64,000 nt of DNA. Origin: Gnetum montanum. Taxonomy: Eukaryota; Streptophyta; Gnetopsida; Gnetales; Gnetaceae. The notes below the pieces were generated by a model. The model was given only the letters and a program-made list of their open reading frames with translations. It had not been told where the DNA came from and made no database searches. The DNA lies in the NCBI GenBank assembly GCA_015680685.1, contig MNCI01034797.1, positions 368,175 through 432,174 of the forward strand. Reading direction: 5' to 3'. Positions 11,691 to 23,034 of this stretch are shown piece after piece; within the stretch, counting starts at the first letter, position 1; each line of letters begins with the position of its first letter. The position numbers and the translations under genes were made by a program.

Positions 11691-12171
11691 TTCTTTTCCT
11701 TGAATCACCTCTAAGTTTTGGTTTGGGAAAAGATTAGATCTCTAATTAAAAAAAATTGGCAAAAACTCTCTTAGTTGTAAAAGTGAAAAATGAAAATTCA
11801 ACTAAGTCCCCTGTGTGTATATAGGTTTTGTAGGCTCAAAGGAGCTCTAAGTCTAAATTTACACATTTTTTATTGATAATTAAGGAATAAAAATAAGTCC
11901 TTTTGAGTATCTAGAAGGTATGAAACACATTTAGAAGATCTTGGACTAGGAATGATGCGTATTATTTGAAAATTTGGCATAGAAAGTTTATGAAGAAGGA
12001 ATATTGGGCTATGAAAGTTTATGGAGTTGTGATAAGATGGATGAGATAGGTAATAAGTTCATGTTATTTGAATGGATGGTTTGAATGATAAAGGAAGTTT
12101 TTATTAACATTTATTATTGTTGGAAGGCTTAAGATGATGTAGAATTGCTTGGCAGGTATAAGATACCACAA

Positions 12172-12226
12172 TTATACAAGTGGCTTCTCCCCAAAGTAGG
12201 CTCCAATTCTTAATGCCCTTGTATAA
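12172..12226 (-). ncRNA. Candidate conserved RNA hairpin in B
   Basis: The arms TTATACAAG (12172-12180) and CTTGTATAA (12218-12226) pair perfectly over 9 bases. The loop contains the complement of CTACTTTGGGG, shared with G and I. This is a cis-acting structure candidate, not a known ncRNA family. Confidence 0.5.
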
Positions 12227-13189
12227 CCACACCTAAAAGTGTCCTTAGGCACTCAAGGAGTTTAATGTAATGCATACCTATTTAGTGAAACACACATGTT
12301 AGTATCATCAAGTTAGAAAAATTACACTACGTTACACAAAACCACAAGCTATGATTATTCATACAGTGAGATGCAATGGATTTAGAAGGGATTGCAGTAA
12401 TTGGGACGTGAGGTATCTTACCATAGGCATTATGAATTCTTGTGTTCTATTAGTGGTTAAAGTAATCACTAGCCTTTCTTCCAACATTCAAATCAAGTCC
12501 AAACCACATTCTAGTGACATCACATTATTTTTTCTCTTGGAATTACGACTATAAGACTACCATTGTTACAAGGAGTATTGTTACTTGGCATATTGTCCAA
12601 GGGAGGAGTGTATTCATTGCACATTTTATTTATTTATTTATTAAATTTTTTTAAAAGCTACCTACCTTCAGGCATGGGTTACATGTCTTTCCAATGGGAA
12701 CCCTAGAAATTTATTCTATTCATGAGTTTGATTTTTATCTGTGTTAACCTTACCAAAGGACTACCTTCAAGCATGGATAACATGTCTTTCCAGTGACATG
12801 GTAAGGTAGCAATTATTTTACTTTTACTTCCATTTTTCTTTAGATCTACAAAGATATAATACATCCTAAGCAATGTGATAAAACTAACAAAAGTGATTTG
12901 GGAGAGTCCACAAATCTCCTTGATGTCACACACTTTACATTCCCACTTGGTTCTTCTCTTTTCAATCTAGGCATAATGATCACAAATTTATTCTTAGTTT
13001 TATGATGGAAAGAATATCATTATGGTCATGGTAAGATCCTCTTGTTAATGGATGAATTGATGAATGTTGTGATTTTATTGTTCAAATAATCAATTCCTTA
13101 TGATTTGATAACATAGAAAAATCTTCACATTATTGGACTACATCTTGCCTTATTCTTAATGTGTTTTATTAGCACTAAAAATTATTTAC

Positions 13190-13375
13190 AAAGGTTATGA
13201 AAGAAAAGTATGATAAAGATAGTAAAAATTAGAAAAGGATGAAAGAATGAAAATTTATTAAAGAATTAAAAAATGTAAAAGAATATCAAAAATTTAAGAA
13301 ATGAAAAAGTATAAAAGAATAAGAAAATATCAAAGAATGTGAAAAATGAAAAGAAAATGAAAAATTTAGTGGAGT
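13190..13375 (-). repeat. A/T-rich repeat zone of B
   Basis: Repeats of AAGAATRAAAAAA type (complement of the T-rich arrays of A and E) directly follow the end of integrase. It is more degenerate than in the younger elements. Confidence 0.55.
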
Positions 13376-13395
13376 ACCTACCATTCTAGATTGAC

Positions 13396-13409
13396 ACCCC
13401 CATGACTAT
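13396..13409 (-). promoter_or_regulatory. Polypurine-like motif at the end of integrase in B
   Basis: On the minus strand it reads GATAGTCATGGGGGTG, matching the motif that precedes the 3' LTR. It is followed by the A/T-rich array, as in A, C, E, G and I. Confidence 0.5.
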
Positions 13410-13429
13410 CATTAGGATCATTTAAATGA

Positions 13430-14292
13430 AAGATCGAATAGGTAGAAGACTATTGGGTAGATTGGGTAGAATCCTTGGAATATTCATAATAAGGTTTGAC
13501 TTATTGGATATTGATAAGAATGAGCTTATGTCAATAGGATGGGTTGTAAATATGTAAGGCACCAAATGGATAAGTGGCTTGAACAATGTATGGTCCCTCC
13601 CAAAGTGTCTGGAATTTACCTCTTTGGGGTAAATGATTAGAATTATAGTAGAGGACTTTATTACTTGGTTATATAGCTACATGTTGTATTTGTGTATCAT
13701 GCCTAAGTTTGGAGTAATGCTTATGAACTTCATTACTCATAAGTGCTACCAACCTATTCTCATCTAGAAGGTTTAGATTCATGAGGTGTTCTCATTGGGC
13801 TAAGCTCAAGTTAATATTAAGTTCACTAGTAGTAGTAGCTAGAGTGTGGAGCTCTACTTGGAGCAAGAGCATTGGAAACTTATCGTAAACTAACTCATAT
13901 CATGAGTACCCTATAGGCAGTTTCCAAGATGTCCTATAGGCCCATAGAGCATCATTCAATTTAGTACTCCAGTCCTTTCTAAACCTATTAACTATTCTAG
14001 TAATTTCCTGATTAGTAACATTGGCTTGACCATTTGCTTGGGAATGATATGTTGTTGTTAGCTTATGGTTTATCCCAAGTTGTTACATTAGATTTTTCAA
14101 TGTAGCACCAGTGAAGTGAGTCCTCTTGTCTGATATGAGCATTCATGGTACTCCAAATCTATTCACCAAATGCTGTTGGAAAAATTTGGTGGCTATCTTT
14201 GTTGTACAATCTTTTACTTCAACTGCCTTTTTCCACTTTGTACAGTAATCCACAATCACAATTATGTATCCTTTTCCATTCAACATCAGTGT
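13430..14292 (-). pseudogene. Element B integrase, catalytic part
   Basis: Minus-strand translation near 14240-14290 gives IIVIVDYCTKW, the VDYFTKWVE motif around the first catalytic Asp of Gypsy integrases. Downstream, the block at 14010-14150 corresponds to the H-N-G-T / second Asp region, and 13840-13990 to the third motif region. Integrase would insert the cDNA copy into the genome. Stops and indels are frequent. The gene is cut after 14292 by element A (target duplication TATGG); its N-terminal side resumes at 21321. Confidence 0.75.
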
Positions 14293-14306
14293 TATGGTGA
14301 TGGGAT

Positions 14307-14403
14307 GTGATATCGCATGGGCCGCGATATCGCGTATCCCTCCAGATATCGTGCACGGGATGTCGCGTCTTCCCCTGCGATATTGCGTACGTGATATCGC
14401 TGT
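14307..14403 (+). repeat. Palindromic CpG-rich array in the U3 of A
   Basis: Repeated near-palindromes: GTGATATCGCATGG, CGCGATATCGCG (a perfect 12-bp palindrome at 14323-14334), AGATATCGTGC, GCGATATTGCGTAC and GTGATATCGC. CpG density here far exceeds the surrounding AT-rich DNA. The 3' LTR keeps fewer units (20545-20590). Confidence 0.85.
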
Positions 14404-14416
14404 GCATCGTCATATT

Positions 14417-14424
14417 TATAAATA
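14417..14424 (+). promoter_or_regulatory. TATA box of the element A LTR
   Basis: TATAAATA just after the palindromic array. The same arrangement recurs in the 3' LTR (20605-20612), in E (43805-43812) and in I (58302-58309, 63412-63419). RNA would start some 30 bases further on. Confidence 0.75.
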
Positions 14425-15114
14425 AGAGGCAGCTCTCCCTTATTTTCTCATCCTAGGCTAGACAGTAGGGAAACTCTGGCAGATTGACCACTCCAGAGAT
14501 AGAATATTTTCCATGTGCCCGCAGTAGGAGTCCTAACATGAACGGATCTTTATTCAAGTAGACATTGTACCTAAATACAGGTTTGTGTACGGAAATAAAG
14601 ACGAGCTTCTTGGATAAACCTTGCAGTACATGGAATAGGCTAATTAGGATTTTATTACCTATTATTTACTATTTTCCTTCTCAATTCTTTCCTCCTAGTT
14701 AAGTGCCTCAGTATGACCACTTCGAGCACGTGCTTTACACGTGGTGATCCCAGCAACGATTAGCATTTGGTAACCACGGTTGCATCGGTTCAGGGTATGT
14801 ACAATAAGTGGGAACGGATGCTTATGCTAGGTAATTTAGACTTAGTTCATTAGTTAGAGTTAGTAATTAGTTTCACAACCCTTCACCTTGTTAGCATAGG
14901 AGACAAAAACATAAAAGACTATAAAAATCATATACCTCAAACTTGCTTAACCATACATCGTGACAACTACAAGTAAGTCTGGGAAGACAATGAATGATTA
15001 ACCCTAAGTGTTCCATGAGGCGTGTAGCCACTTAGTCTGCGGGTTTCGACCAGATTGCGTGTGCTACGCTTGTATTTATATGGTTGAGTGTAGGGGTATC
15101 TCGCCACTCATCAT

Positions 15115-15132
15115 TGGCGCCGTTGCCGGGGA
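15115..15132 (+). other. Primer-binding site of A (tRNA-Asp)
   Basis: TGGCGCCGTTGCCGGGGA starts 2 bases after the LTR. It is the complement of the 3' end of plant tRNA-Asp(GTC) including CCA, a primer used by many Athila and related Gypsy elements. It is intact. Confidence 0.9.
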
Positions 15133-15254
15133 CTTAGTGTTTGTGCGTCGAATAGAACATAGGATATCACTCACATCATTGGGAACCTAAATGAACCTTC
15201 AGGTTAATTAAACAAAAATTTATATAACAGTAATTAGCACATAGATAAATAACA

Positions 15255-17745
15255 ATGTCTTCTTCTAACAAAAGCAACTCACCACCTAGGGATAATACAC
15301 AAAATAGTCGGCAATCAAAAACACATAGCCAAAATCAGCCAAGTCCTAAACAATACTAGAAAGTCTATACTCATCCTGATGAGTATATTCCAAACTTTAC
15401 CTTTATCCTCCATCAAGCTAAACAGCTATGATGGAGAGATTTGCAAGGTAACATTGTGTTACCCCCAGATCGATCAATCCCTAACATGCTCTTCCGTGCT
15501 TTGGCATAGATTGGCATGATAGAATTATATGCTGAATACATTGTGGAAGACTTTGACATGAGGGATTATCATCCCACAGAAGCACAACATATCAGGGACT
15601 CAAGGCAGGAGAGCGAACATACACTGATGAGGGAAAAAGGTCCACACGTCCATAGCGAATAGGAGATGAGGAACCCATTATAATGGGTTCTCTAACAAAT
15701 GATGTTCCCCCTCCTAATGATGGTGAGGAGGTTGGGTATTAGAACCTATGATCAACGATACATAACATTGGTTCTAATCCCCATGAACGCCAACTGTTCA
15801 TAGAGGGAACAACAACTCATACTAAGGATGGGCACTTAGATCATCACCATGATCAGGGCTGTAGTAGCTAAAGAGAAGGTAAGAAGCATCATCATGGCAA
15901 TCGTTCCCCTTCTTCTTCTCCTTCATCTCGTCACTCACCCTCTCCTTCCACATCTGGGCGTAGCCACCATGAACATAACGGTGAGGATAGGGGTAGACAA
16001 AACAAGAGACCTTGACGAGAAAGTCGAGAGAGAGGACAAGGGCAAGACCTAAAGGAGAGTAGGGAACAACGCAGACATCATAGGTGTCATGGAAGAGATG
16101 ATCATGACGAGCCCCTACTTGCAACTCGAAGTATGCTCGACATAATGGAGGCAATTAGGATTCCAACAAGGCATCAAAATGATAGTCGGATCAAATGTTG
16201 AGACATGAATAATATCCCACGCTTTGAAGGGGGATACAACTCAAATTCGCAACATCATTTACAGGCATTCCACGATGCCTACGCCTTGCAGAACATAGAA
16301 AACAAGTGGCAAAAACTTAAGTTGTTTCCCAGGACACTCACTAAAGAAGCAGAGAGTTGGTATTGGTCCTTAGAACCAGAAACCATCAGGAGGTGGAGTA
16401 CGATGCTAGAACTCTTCAACGATAAGTATGAAACGTACTCTAGAGTGTCTAATTTGCGTAAGCAGATCCAAGGCTAGAAACAAGGTAATCATGAACCCTT
16501 GGATGCTACCATGACCTGCTACTACACATTGTTACATCATTGCCCGGGCCATGGATACACTCAGTGGGATCAACTTCGCCACATCGTGGATGGGCTAAGG
16601 CATGAAACTAGAAGAACCCTTGGGACTTATGCCCAAGGGAGACTATCACAACTTAGAGCCCATGAAGTACATCACTTGTTGGAACAAGTAGCAAAAGAAG
16701 AAGGTGAGCTACGAAAGAGGGAAAGTGCAGAAGAATACAACCGCAATCCCTCCCTTTGAAAGAAGGGAGTAAGATTTTTTGATGAGGAGGATGAGTCACC
16801 ACTCGAAGAGTTGGTGAACCAAAAAACCTTACCGATTCAAAAACTAACAACTGAAGTATTAGCTAAGGTAGGACAATTGTGGGATTCTTTAGACTCCAGA
16901 CTTGAGAGTGTCTTAAAAATCATAGAAGAGTCTAAGGAGGAATGAAGTAGTGACAAAGGTAAGACAAAGTGGAGAAATTCAGGCTCTGCACATAACAAGG
17001 GTAAGGGGAAAATTTCTATCTCCAATGAAGTTGTGGATTTAGACACAGACAATGACGCTGGATGTGAGATCTGCCAATATGACCATCCTAAGAGATGTTG
17101 TCCAATTATCTCACATCTATAGGAGTCTAGGGTGTATGCACTTAATCCGAGACTCAACCAATGACAAACACCTCAAAGGTTACCTTATCCACAAGGTAAC
17201 CCAAGGTAGTTCCACCAACCACTAATGTACTATCCAAGTGGAACTCCACCACAACCCATCAGATAGCATCAGCAATGGTAATACCCACAGTCATGGGGGA
17301 TGCCACCACTGACACAACAGTACCCTTACCAGTAGCATGATCCTTACAGTTATTATGTCCAGCAGCCGATTTCTGCAAGTGACTCTATGGATCACACAAC
17401 TCCCTAACGTCACTACTAAGTTCGGGAGTACTTTAGGAGGACTCCTCCTTCGGGAGATATCCCATATTCATCCCATCCTCCAACTTCATCTACACCTCTT
17501 CCACCTGTAGTTCCCATACAACCTGCTCCAACAATGCAAGGGGAACTCCCTACTCAACCACAGCAATGTAACATTGCGAGAGTTGTTAATATTCAATCTA
17601 CTGCTGTTTCTGACAACTATAAAAAGAAAATACCTTTCTTCAGAACTAGAAGCCTAGACAAACTCTCACAACAACAATTGGTTGAGCCCATGTACACTCC
17701 TCCACCATCCAAAACTTCAGAGCACCCTTCAGTCCAACAATAGAG
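15255..17745 (+). pseudogene. Element A gag
   Basis: The start MSSSNKSNSPPR at 15255 is shared with C, E and G. An acidic, then Arg/Ser/His-rich region (to about 16150) leads to the retrotransposon gag domain at 16205-16760. Its blocks are FEGGYNSNSQHHLQAFHDAY, WQKLKLFPRTL, AESWYWSLEP, RRWSTMLELFNDKY and LRKQIQG. A CEICQYDHPKRCC knuckle (CX2CX3HX4C) lies at 17063-17100, followed by a Pro/Gln/Tyr-rich tail. Gag forms the particle and packages RNA. At least ten in-frame stops, mostly TAG or TAA for Q or W, disable it. Confidence 0.9.
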
Positions 17746-17754
17746 TTGTATGCA

Positions 17755-18583
17755 TACAGTTATGTTAATGCATTCCTGTAATCGACTGGATCAAGGTAGG
17801 CCACCTTCCCAGGAAACTATCTAACCTTGGGAGTCCCCTAATTTATTTACAAATCATTGGGAATGAACCACATAAGGCTCTTCTTGACTCAGGTTCCAGA
17901 GTCAACTTAATTTCATGAGAAATGTATCAAGCCTGGAACCTGCCCCAACTTAAGAAGAGAAACATTCAACTAGCGCTGGCTGACCAGTCCATCACCATTC
18001 CCTTGGGATTGGTGGAGGAAATCATTACCACTATGTATGGGTGATCATACCCAGTTAACTTTCTGGTAATTGAAGTTAACAGTAACAACAGGGGCTTCCT
18101 AATTATAATGGAAGGCCATGGCTGAGTACAGTAGATGCGTACCTAGGGATCCGTAATCTTTCCCTGTAGATATCTAAGATAAACGTTTATGGAAATATTG
18201 AGAAGAATAAATTTTTGTGCATCACATACAGTGACTCAGAGGGTGATGACATGGAAGAATGTTCAACATCTCTTTCATGTAATCGGTATGCCCAGGAAAT
18301 ACAAATTCAAAGATGCTTGTATGTAGCAACCACACCAGTTGTAGACACCCTGTGGTTGATAGCTACTAGGAAGAGAAAATTAATATGCATGGAACGAACT
18401 GAGAAAATTCATGCTAACAACGAAGGCATAGACACATTGGAATATGAGCATCACCAACTTCCACCCCTTAATCTAAGAACATCAATGGGGAGAAGTTGGG
18501 CACTTTTACGAAATTCAAATAGGTGCTCATTATTTTGGATCTCTCCCTTTCCATTTAGTCATGGGGGAGATGGCCACCTATGC
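17755..18583 (+). pseudogene. Element A aspartic protease and tail
   Basis: KALLDSGSRVNLIS at about 17875-17915 keeps the catalytic DSG triad. LADQSITIPLGLVEEIITT follows, the usual flap-side region of Athila proteases. The reading frame then runs through an acidic linker (SEGDDMEE) to about 18583. The protease would cut Gag. In full-length relatives reverse transcriptase follows here. In A the frame ends at a polypurine-like motif and T-rich repeats instead. Confidence 0.85.
18554..18567 (+). promoter_or_regulatory. Polypurine-like motif 1 in A
   Basis: TTTAGTCATGGGGG, followed by AGATGG. It overlaps the end of the protease frame and is followed by the T-rich array. Further copies lie at 19980-19992 and at the true polypurine tract, 20523-20535. 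Confidence 0.6.
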
Positions 18584-18600
18584 TAATCATTAGAGGCCCT

Positions 18601-18790
18601 TAGTTCTTTTTAGTTTTTGTTTTACACATTTTTGTATTACACATTTTTGTTTCACACATTTTTGTTTTACACATTTTTGTTTTACATGTTTTTGTTTTAC
18701 AAATTTCTTTAACTTTTCTTGTTTTTGTTTTACAACATCGTTATACTTTTCCAATTTTTGTGTGTATGTGTGTGTGTGTGTGTGTGTTAC
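18601..18790 (+). repeat. T-rich tandem array of A with a TG microsatellite
   Basis: About seven copies of a 15-bp unit, TTTTTGTTTTACACA, then (TG)n at 18761-18787. The matching array in E has about fifteen units. Confidence 0.85.
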
Positions 18791-20175
18791 CCATCCTGTA
18801 AGTTTATCACCCAATAAGTATTCTCCATGATGGTATGAACTATTTTTTCATTGATTGCTAATGTTTGGTTTTTACTTTTAAGTTACAATGTTGACACTAA
18901 GGTATGTTCTTTTGATATGGCAGGCAATGAGTCCACTTCATCCATCTATTCACAAAGTCTATGGTCTCTCTTGGCTTGGAAGTGTACAGTCCCTGTCTAA
19001 TAAGAACTCTAACGAATCGGTGACTGGGTACTTCTCAAACTAAGGAAAGACTCAAGGTTTGAAAAGGGTGTGACTTCAAGGGAACTTGATGAATAGTGTT
19101 GGCCATTCTCTTGGGTGCTTGGATGTTTTCTTCTTAATTTTTCTTGCCGTTCTGATGTTACCCAATTATTGGAAGCTGAGACAATAAAAATAAGAAGTCT
19201 TTGCATGGTGTGGTTCTCATGCATAAAAATAGAAAACAAAAAAAAATAAACAACAAGAAAAAGAAAAGAAAAGAAAACAAAGAAAGTGAGAATTCAAAGC
19301 ACACCCCTTAGACAAAATAAACTTGGGCTACAAGCACTGGTAATGGAACCAAAAATGTTCCCTCTAACTAAGGCCCTTCTCACTTCCCATTCTCTCCTCA
19401 TTTGTTTCCTAGGAATGGTGGTGGCTCTTTGGAGATGCATTCTTGTTACTCAAGTGGATGGTTTGGCCAAGTGAGTTGATGCGGAGTCACTGGATGTGGT
19501 TGGTTTAAGGCCAGAGTTGGAATGAGATTTGCCAAGTCACATTAATCATGAAATACACAAGGGGTTGTACACCATCTTGTTCTTGGGATTCCACTCCATT
19601 CTCTTCACTCCATCCTTCTCTCCACTGTTCACCTCATTGCCAGTTGTATCATTAGTGTATATTTTGATTGATGCATTATTTTTTTGGGTAAATTCTTACA
19701 GTTAAGACTTTAACTCTTGTTCTAAAAGACATTCCCAGAGCCTACAGACTCTTTGAATGTGGGTTTGTCAGGGTATTAAGGGCATGAGCCTGCTTTGGGG
19801 AGGACCGACTAACATTCCTATTTGGTGCACCAATGAAATTCTTTCCCTTAACATTTTGTAATTAATTTTTTTTGTTCATTTCCATCTTGACATCCACTTT
19901 ATCGACGTTACCATTCTCTTTTTATCCATCATTCTTGTTCTTATTCTTTCTCCATTCTATCGCTATTAGAGGTTCACAATTAGTCATGGGGGTACGGGGC
20001 CTGATTTTTTCGATTTTCTCCTAGCCCCTACACCTTCGGTAGTCATCCTTATTATATCCCCAAACCTGCAATCAGCCATACCACACCTTAGCCAATGGAC
20101 TTACACTGAAGCAAGGTATTACCCACATTGAAATTCATCTACCCTTGCTAATATAAGACTGTGTTGTGTGTGCGG
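18791..20175 (+). other. Conserved untranslated region of element A
   Basis: No coding signal. Blocks shared with C and E, and more weakly with G, B and I: GGTGTGACTTCAAGGGAACT (near 19067), CTTTGCATGGTGTGGTTCTC (near 19197), and CATGAGCCTGCTTTGGGGAG (near 19783). The second polypurine-like motif is at 19980-19992. A branch-point-like TTGCTAATATAAG lies at about 20144-20157, before the second-ORF start. The region behaves like a cis-acting 3' module. Confidence 0.6.
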
Positions 20176-20380
20176 ATGGCGATCATGCAATAACGGACTT
20201 GATCTAGAGGGAACACTTGGAATGGAGCAATGCTGAAGTAGCTATGCAAGGAGCAAGATCAATGATGTGCTTATGGATGGACAACAAAAGGTGCAATCTT
20301 GGCGTTGGAAGCAGCAAAAATTCTTTCTCTCTCTCTCTTTCTCAGCTGCCAAATGAGGCCTAATGTCAATGTAATAAGGT
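20176..20380 (+). pseudogene. Truncated second ORF of A
   Basis: ATGGCGATCATGCAATAACG corresponds to the MxIMQQWIR start seen in E and C, but with a stop at codon 6 and the upstream acceptor AG changed to GG. A few dozen codons remain before unrelated sequence with a (TC)n run at 20326-20343. Function unknown. Confidence 0.45.
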
Positions 20381-20522
20381 GTTTACCCTTGTTGTTATGA
20401 ACACCAGTTTTGTTGTGTCTTGTAATGATGATCCATTCACATGTCATCTCATTAGTTTCCTTTGAGTCAATAATCTCATACCTTCCCGATATTATTATAA
20501 TGAACTCAAGGATGAGTTTTCA

Positions 20523-20538
20523 TTTAGTCATGGGGCTA
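20523..20538 (+). other. Polypurine tract of A
   Basis: TTTAGTCATGGGGCTA abuts the 3' LTR. The G run is short for a plant polypurine tract. The upstream GGATGAGTTTTCA is conserved in all Athila-like elements here. Confidence 0.7.
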
Positions 20539-21315
20539 TGATGGGACGCAATATTCCATGGGCTGCGATATTGCGTACGCGATATCACGGTGCGTCGTCA
20601 TATCTATAAATAAGAGGCAGCTCTCCCTTATTTCCTCATCCTAGGCTAGACAGTAGGGAAACTTTGGCAGATTGATCACTCTAGAGATACAATATTTTCC
20701 ATGTGCCCATAGTAGGAGTCCTAAAGTGAATGGATCTTTATTCGAACAGACATTGTACTTGAACACAAGTTTGTATATAGAAATAAATATGAGCTTCTTG
20801 GATAAACCTTGCAGTAGATGGAATAAGCTAATTAGGATTTTATTACATGTTATTTATTACCTATTATTTATTGTTTTCCTTCTCAACCCTTTCCTCCTAG
20901 TTAAGTGCCTCAGTACGACCACTTCGCGCACGTGCGTTACGCATGGTGATCCCAGCAACGATTAGTGTTTGGTAACCACGGTTGCATCGGTTCAAGCTAT
21001 GTACGGTAAGTGGGAATGGATGCTGATGCTAGGTAATTTAGACTTAGTTCATTAGTTAGAGTTAGTAATTAGTTTCTCAACCCTTCACCTTGTTAACATA
21101 GGAGACAAAAACATAAAAGACTATAAAAATCATATACTTCAAACTTGCTTAACCATACACCGTAACAACTACAAGTAAGTCTAGGAAGACAATGAATGAT
21201 TAACCCTAAGTGTTCCATGGGGTGTGTAGCCACTTAGTCTGTGGAGTTCAATTGGATCACGCATGCTACGCTCGTATTCATATGGTTGAGTATAGGGGTA
21301 TCTCACCACTCATCA
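20539..21315 (+). repeat. 3' LTR of element A
   Basis: 777 bp. It is shorter than the 5' LTR mainly because the palindromic array has fewer units. It ends CTCACCACTCATCA and is followed by TATGG. Confidence 0.95.
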
Positions 21316-21320
21316 TATGG

Positions 21321-23029
21321 GTATCATAAAATTAATTCCCTAAATGTCAAAAGGTTCAAGTGGCTATATCTAGTAATTTGGTTCTCTGTATCTAGCTATA
21401 ACTCTTCCATCTCTTGGGAATCACTCAGAAGATTATGAAAAAGTATGGTAATCTCTAAACAAGGTAGGCCAAAAGTAGCCTACCATCATCAACTTGAGTG
21501 TCATTCTATGCCCCACATAGTGGCCACCACATTGTCCTTCATGGGCATCTTGTAAGACTGTTCATTGCTAACATTGTAACACACATCATCTGATGAGTCC
21601 ATCTGCATAGATCTTGTACAGATTGCCATTTATTTCCATATATTATTTTAATTTGTGAAGGAATTATTTTTGTTGTTTCCTAGTCCATTTAGTAGGAATC
21701 TCTTTTATTTATAGATAAGTCAAATATTCTACAGTCAATGGCTTCCCTGTTGCAATTACAACTTATACTGTTTTGGTAAATAGATCTTCATCAGGGAGAT
21801 AGTCAAATAAAGATTTTGCTTAATCTTTGAAATTTTCTTTTAGTCTTAATAAATGATTGGCAAGCACATTTTCTATTCTCTTTTTTTCAATCATCATGAT
21901 GTCGAATTCTTATAAGATAATGAGCCATCTTATCACTCTGAGACTGACTACTAGTTTGTTCATAAGAAATTGGATGATACTATGATTAGTATGGACATAG
22001 ATTGGATATCAACACACATAATGTCTAAGCTTTTCAAGCTCATACACCATGGCTAGTAGCTCCTTTTCTATTGTGGTGTAGTTTAATTGTGCTCTAGTGA
22101 TGCTCCAACTAATAGTGTATTTTGACCATCTAATTATGTCAATACTACACAAAGTGCATAGTTGGAAGCATTGGTCATGATGTGAAAAGGTCTAGACTAA
22201 TCCAAATCTTGAGGGATTGGCATCTCTACTAGTTTCTATTTTAGGGCTTCAAATGCCTTTTCACTTAACTCTATCCATTCAAATGGTGGGTCCTTCTTCA
22301 TGAGTTTCATGAGCAGTTTTGCTATCTTTGAAAAATTTTCTATGAATCTTCTATAATATCATGTGTAGCCTAAGAATGATCTCACATCTTTTACTGTTTA
22401 TGACCTTTGAGTGATCTTCAATATGACTCTAATCTTTTTAGGATCTACCTATATACCTTTCTAGGAGCTTTTATGTCCCAACACTATGCCTTCTTGGACC
22501 ATGAGATGGCTTTTCTACCAGTTGAGCTTAATATTAGTTTCAACTCATCTCTTCATTACTTGCTCCAACTAGTCTAGTGCTTGATTAAAATCAATCCCAT
22601 ACATTGAAAAATCATCCATAAAAACTTCTACACCATTTCCAATTTGTTTTTAGAAAATGTTGAGCACAAGTCTTTGGAATGTGATGAGTGCATTACAAAG
22701 ACCAAATGACATCTGTTTGTAGGCAAACATTCCCCATGAACTAGTGAACATTATTTTCTCCTAGTCCTCAAGTGCAATGCAGATCTAATTGTATCTATTG
22801 TATTCATTCAAAAAGCTATAATATTCTTGTCCTACAATGGTGTTGAGAACCTAATCAAAAAATGGCAGAGGAAAATGATCCTTGAATGTAGCAATGTTCA
22901 ACATCCAAAAGTCAATGCAAACTCACCATTACCCCCCTTCTTTGGAATATTTGCTAGCAATTTTAATAGTTCTTACTTGGATACTTCTTTTAATTGTAGA
23001 TTGAGCCTTCATTAGAGTTGATGTTGTGG
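21321..23029 (-). pseudogene. Element B reverse transcriptase and RNase H
   Basis: Minus-strand reading gives the RT active-site motif FMDDFSMYG at about 22600-22625 and a preceding NALITFQRLVLN-like region (22650-22700). RNase H follows: QLNYTTIEKELLAMVYELEKL at about 22030-22095. Integrase N-terminal pieces follow to 21321. FMDDFSxYG is characteristic of Athila-group Gypsy elements. RT and RNase H would copy the RNA into cDNA. Stops and indels are present throughout. Element A separates this from the integrase core, and element C separates it from the RT N-terminus. Confidence 0.82.
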
Positions 23030-23034
23030 CTTGA

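Larger units (their letters stand above)
11691..13395 (-). other. Untranslated region of B between integrase and second ORF
   Basis: No long frames. Reading along the minus strand it holds an A/T-rich repeat zone (13190-13375), a motif about GGAAAGACATGTTATCCATG duplicated at 12763-12795 and 12664-12697 (the same motif occurs once in element I at 61680-61707), a hairpin with 9-bp arms (12172-12226), and a TATATA box at 11819-11824. Order and content match the same region in G and I. Confidence 0.65.
14298..15113 (+). repeat. 5' LTR of element A
   Basis: 816 bp, TGATGGGATG...CACTCATCA. U3 is short and carries the palindromic GATATC array (14307-14403) directly before the TATA box. The 3' half has GGTGATCCCAGCAACGATTA and a conserved end (GGTTGAGTGTAGGGGTATCT, then CGCCACTCATCA) shared by all Athila-like LTRs here. 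Confidence 0.95.
14298..21315 (+). mobile_element. Non-autonomous Athila-like element A (gag-protease only)
   Basis: The 7,018-bp element has LTRs 14298-15113 and 20539-21315 and a perfect 5-bp duplication TATGG at 14293-14297 and 21316-21320. It has a tRNA-Asp primer site, gag and protease, then 2 kb of non-coding DNA. RT, RNase H and integrase are absent, and no sign of them remains. LTR halves compared by eye (14414-14650 against 20602-20835) differ at about 25 of 235 bases. It sits in the integrase gene of B, in the opposite orientation. Confidence 0.95.

Noticed and set aside
14307-14403. Palindromic GATATC arrays as a possible replication origin or MITE
   Set aside because: They always lie at the same spot in the U3 of LTRs and have no own target duplications, so they are part of the LTR.
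16653-17157. Minus-strand frames of 65-106 codons over the gag of A
   Set aside because: They are opposite-strand shadows of gag codons; similar shadows occur over gag in C and E.
18601-18730. Regular short repeats resembling a CRISPR array
   Set aside because: Units are contiguous with no unique spacers, in plant nuclear DNA inside an LTR element.
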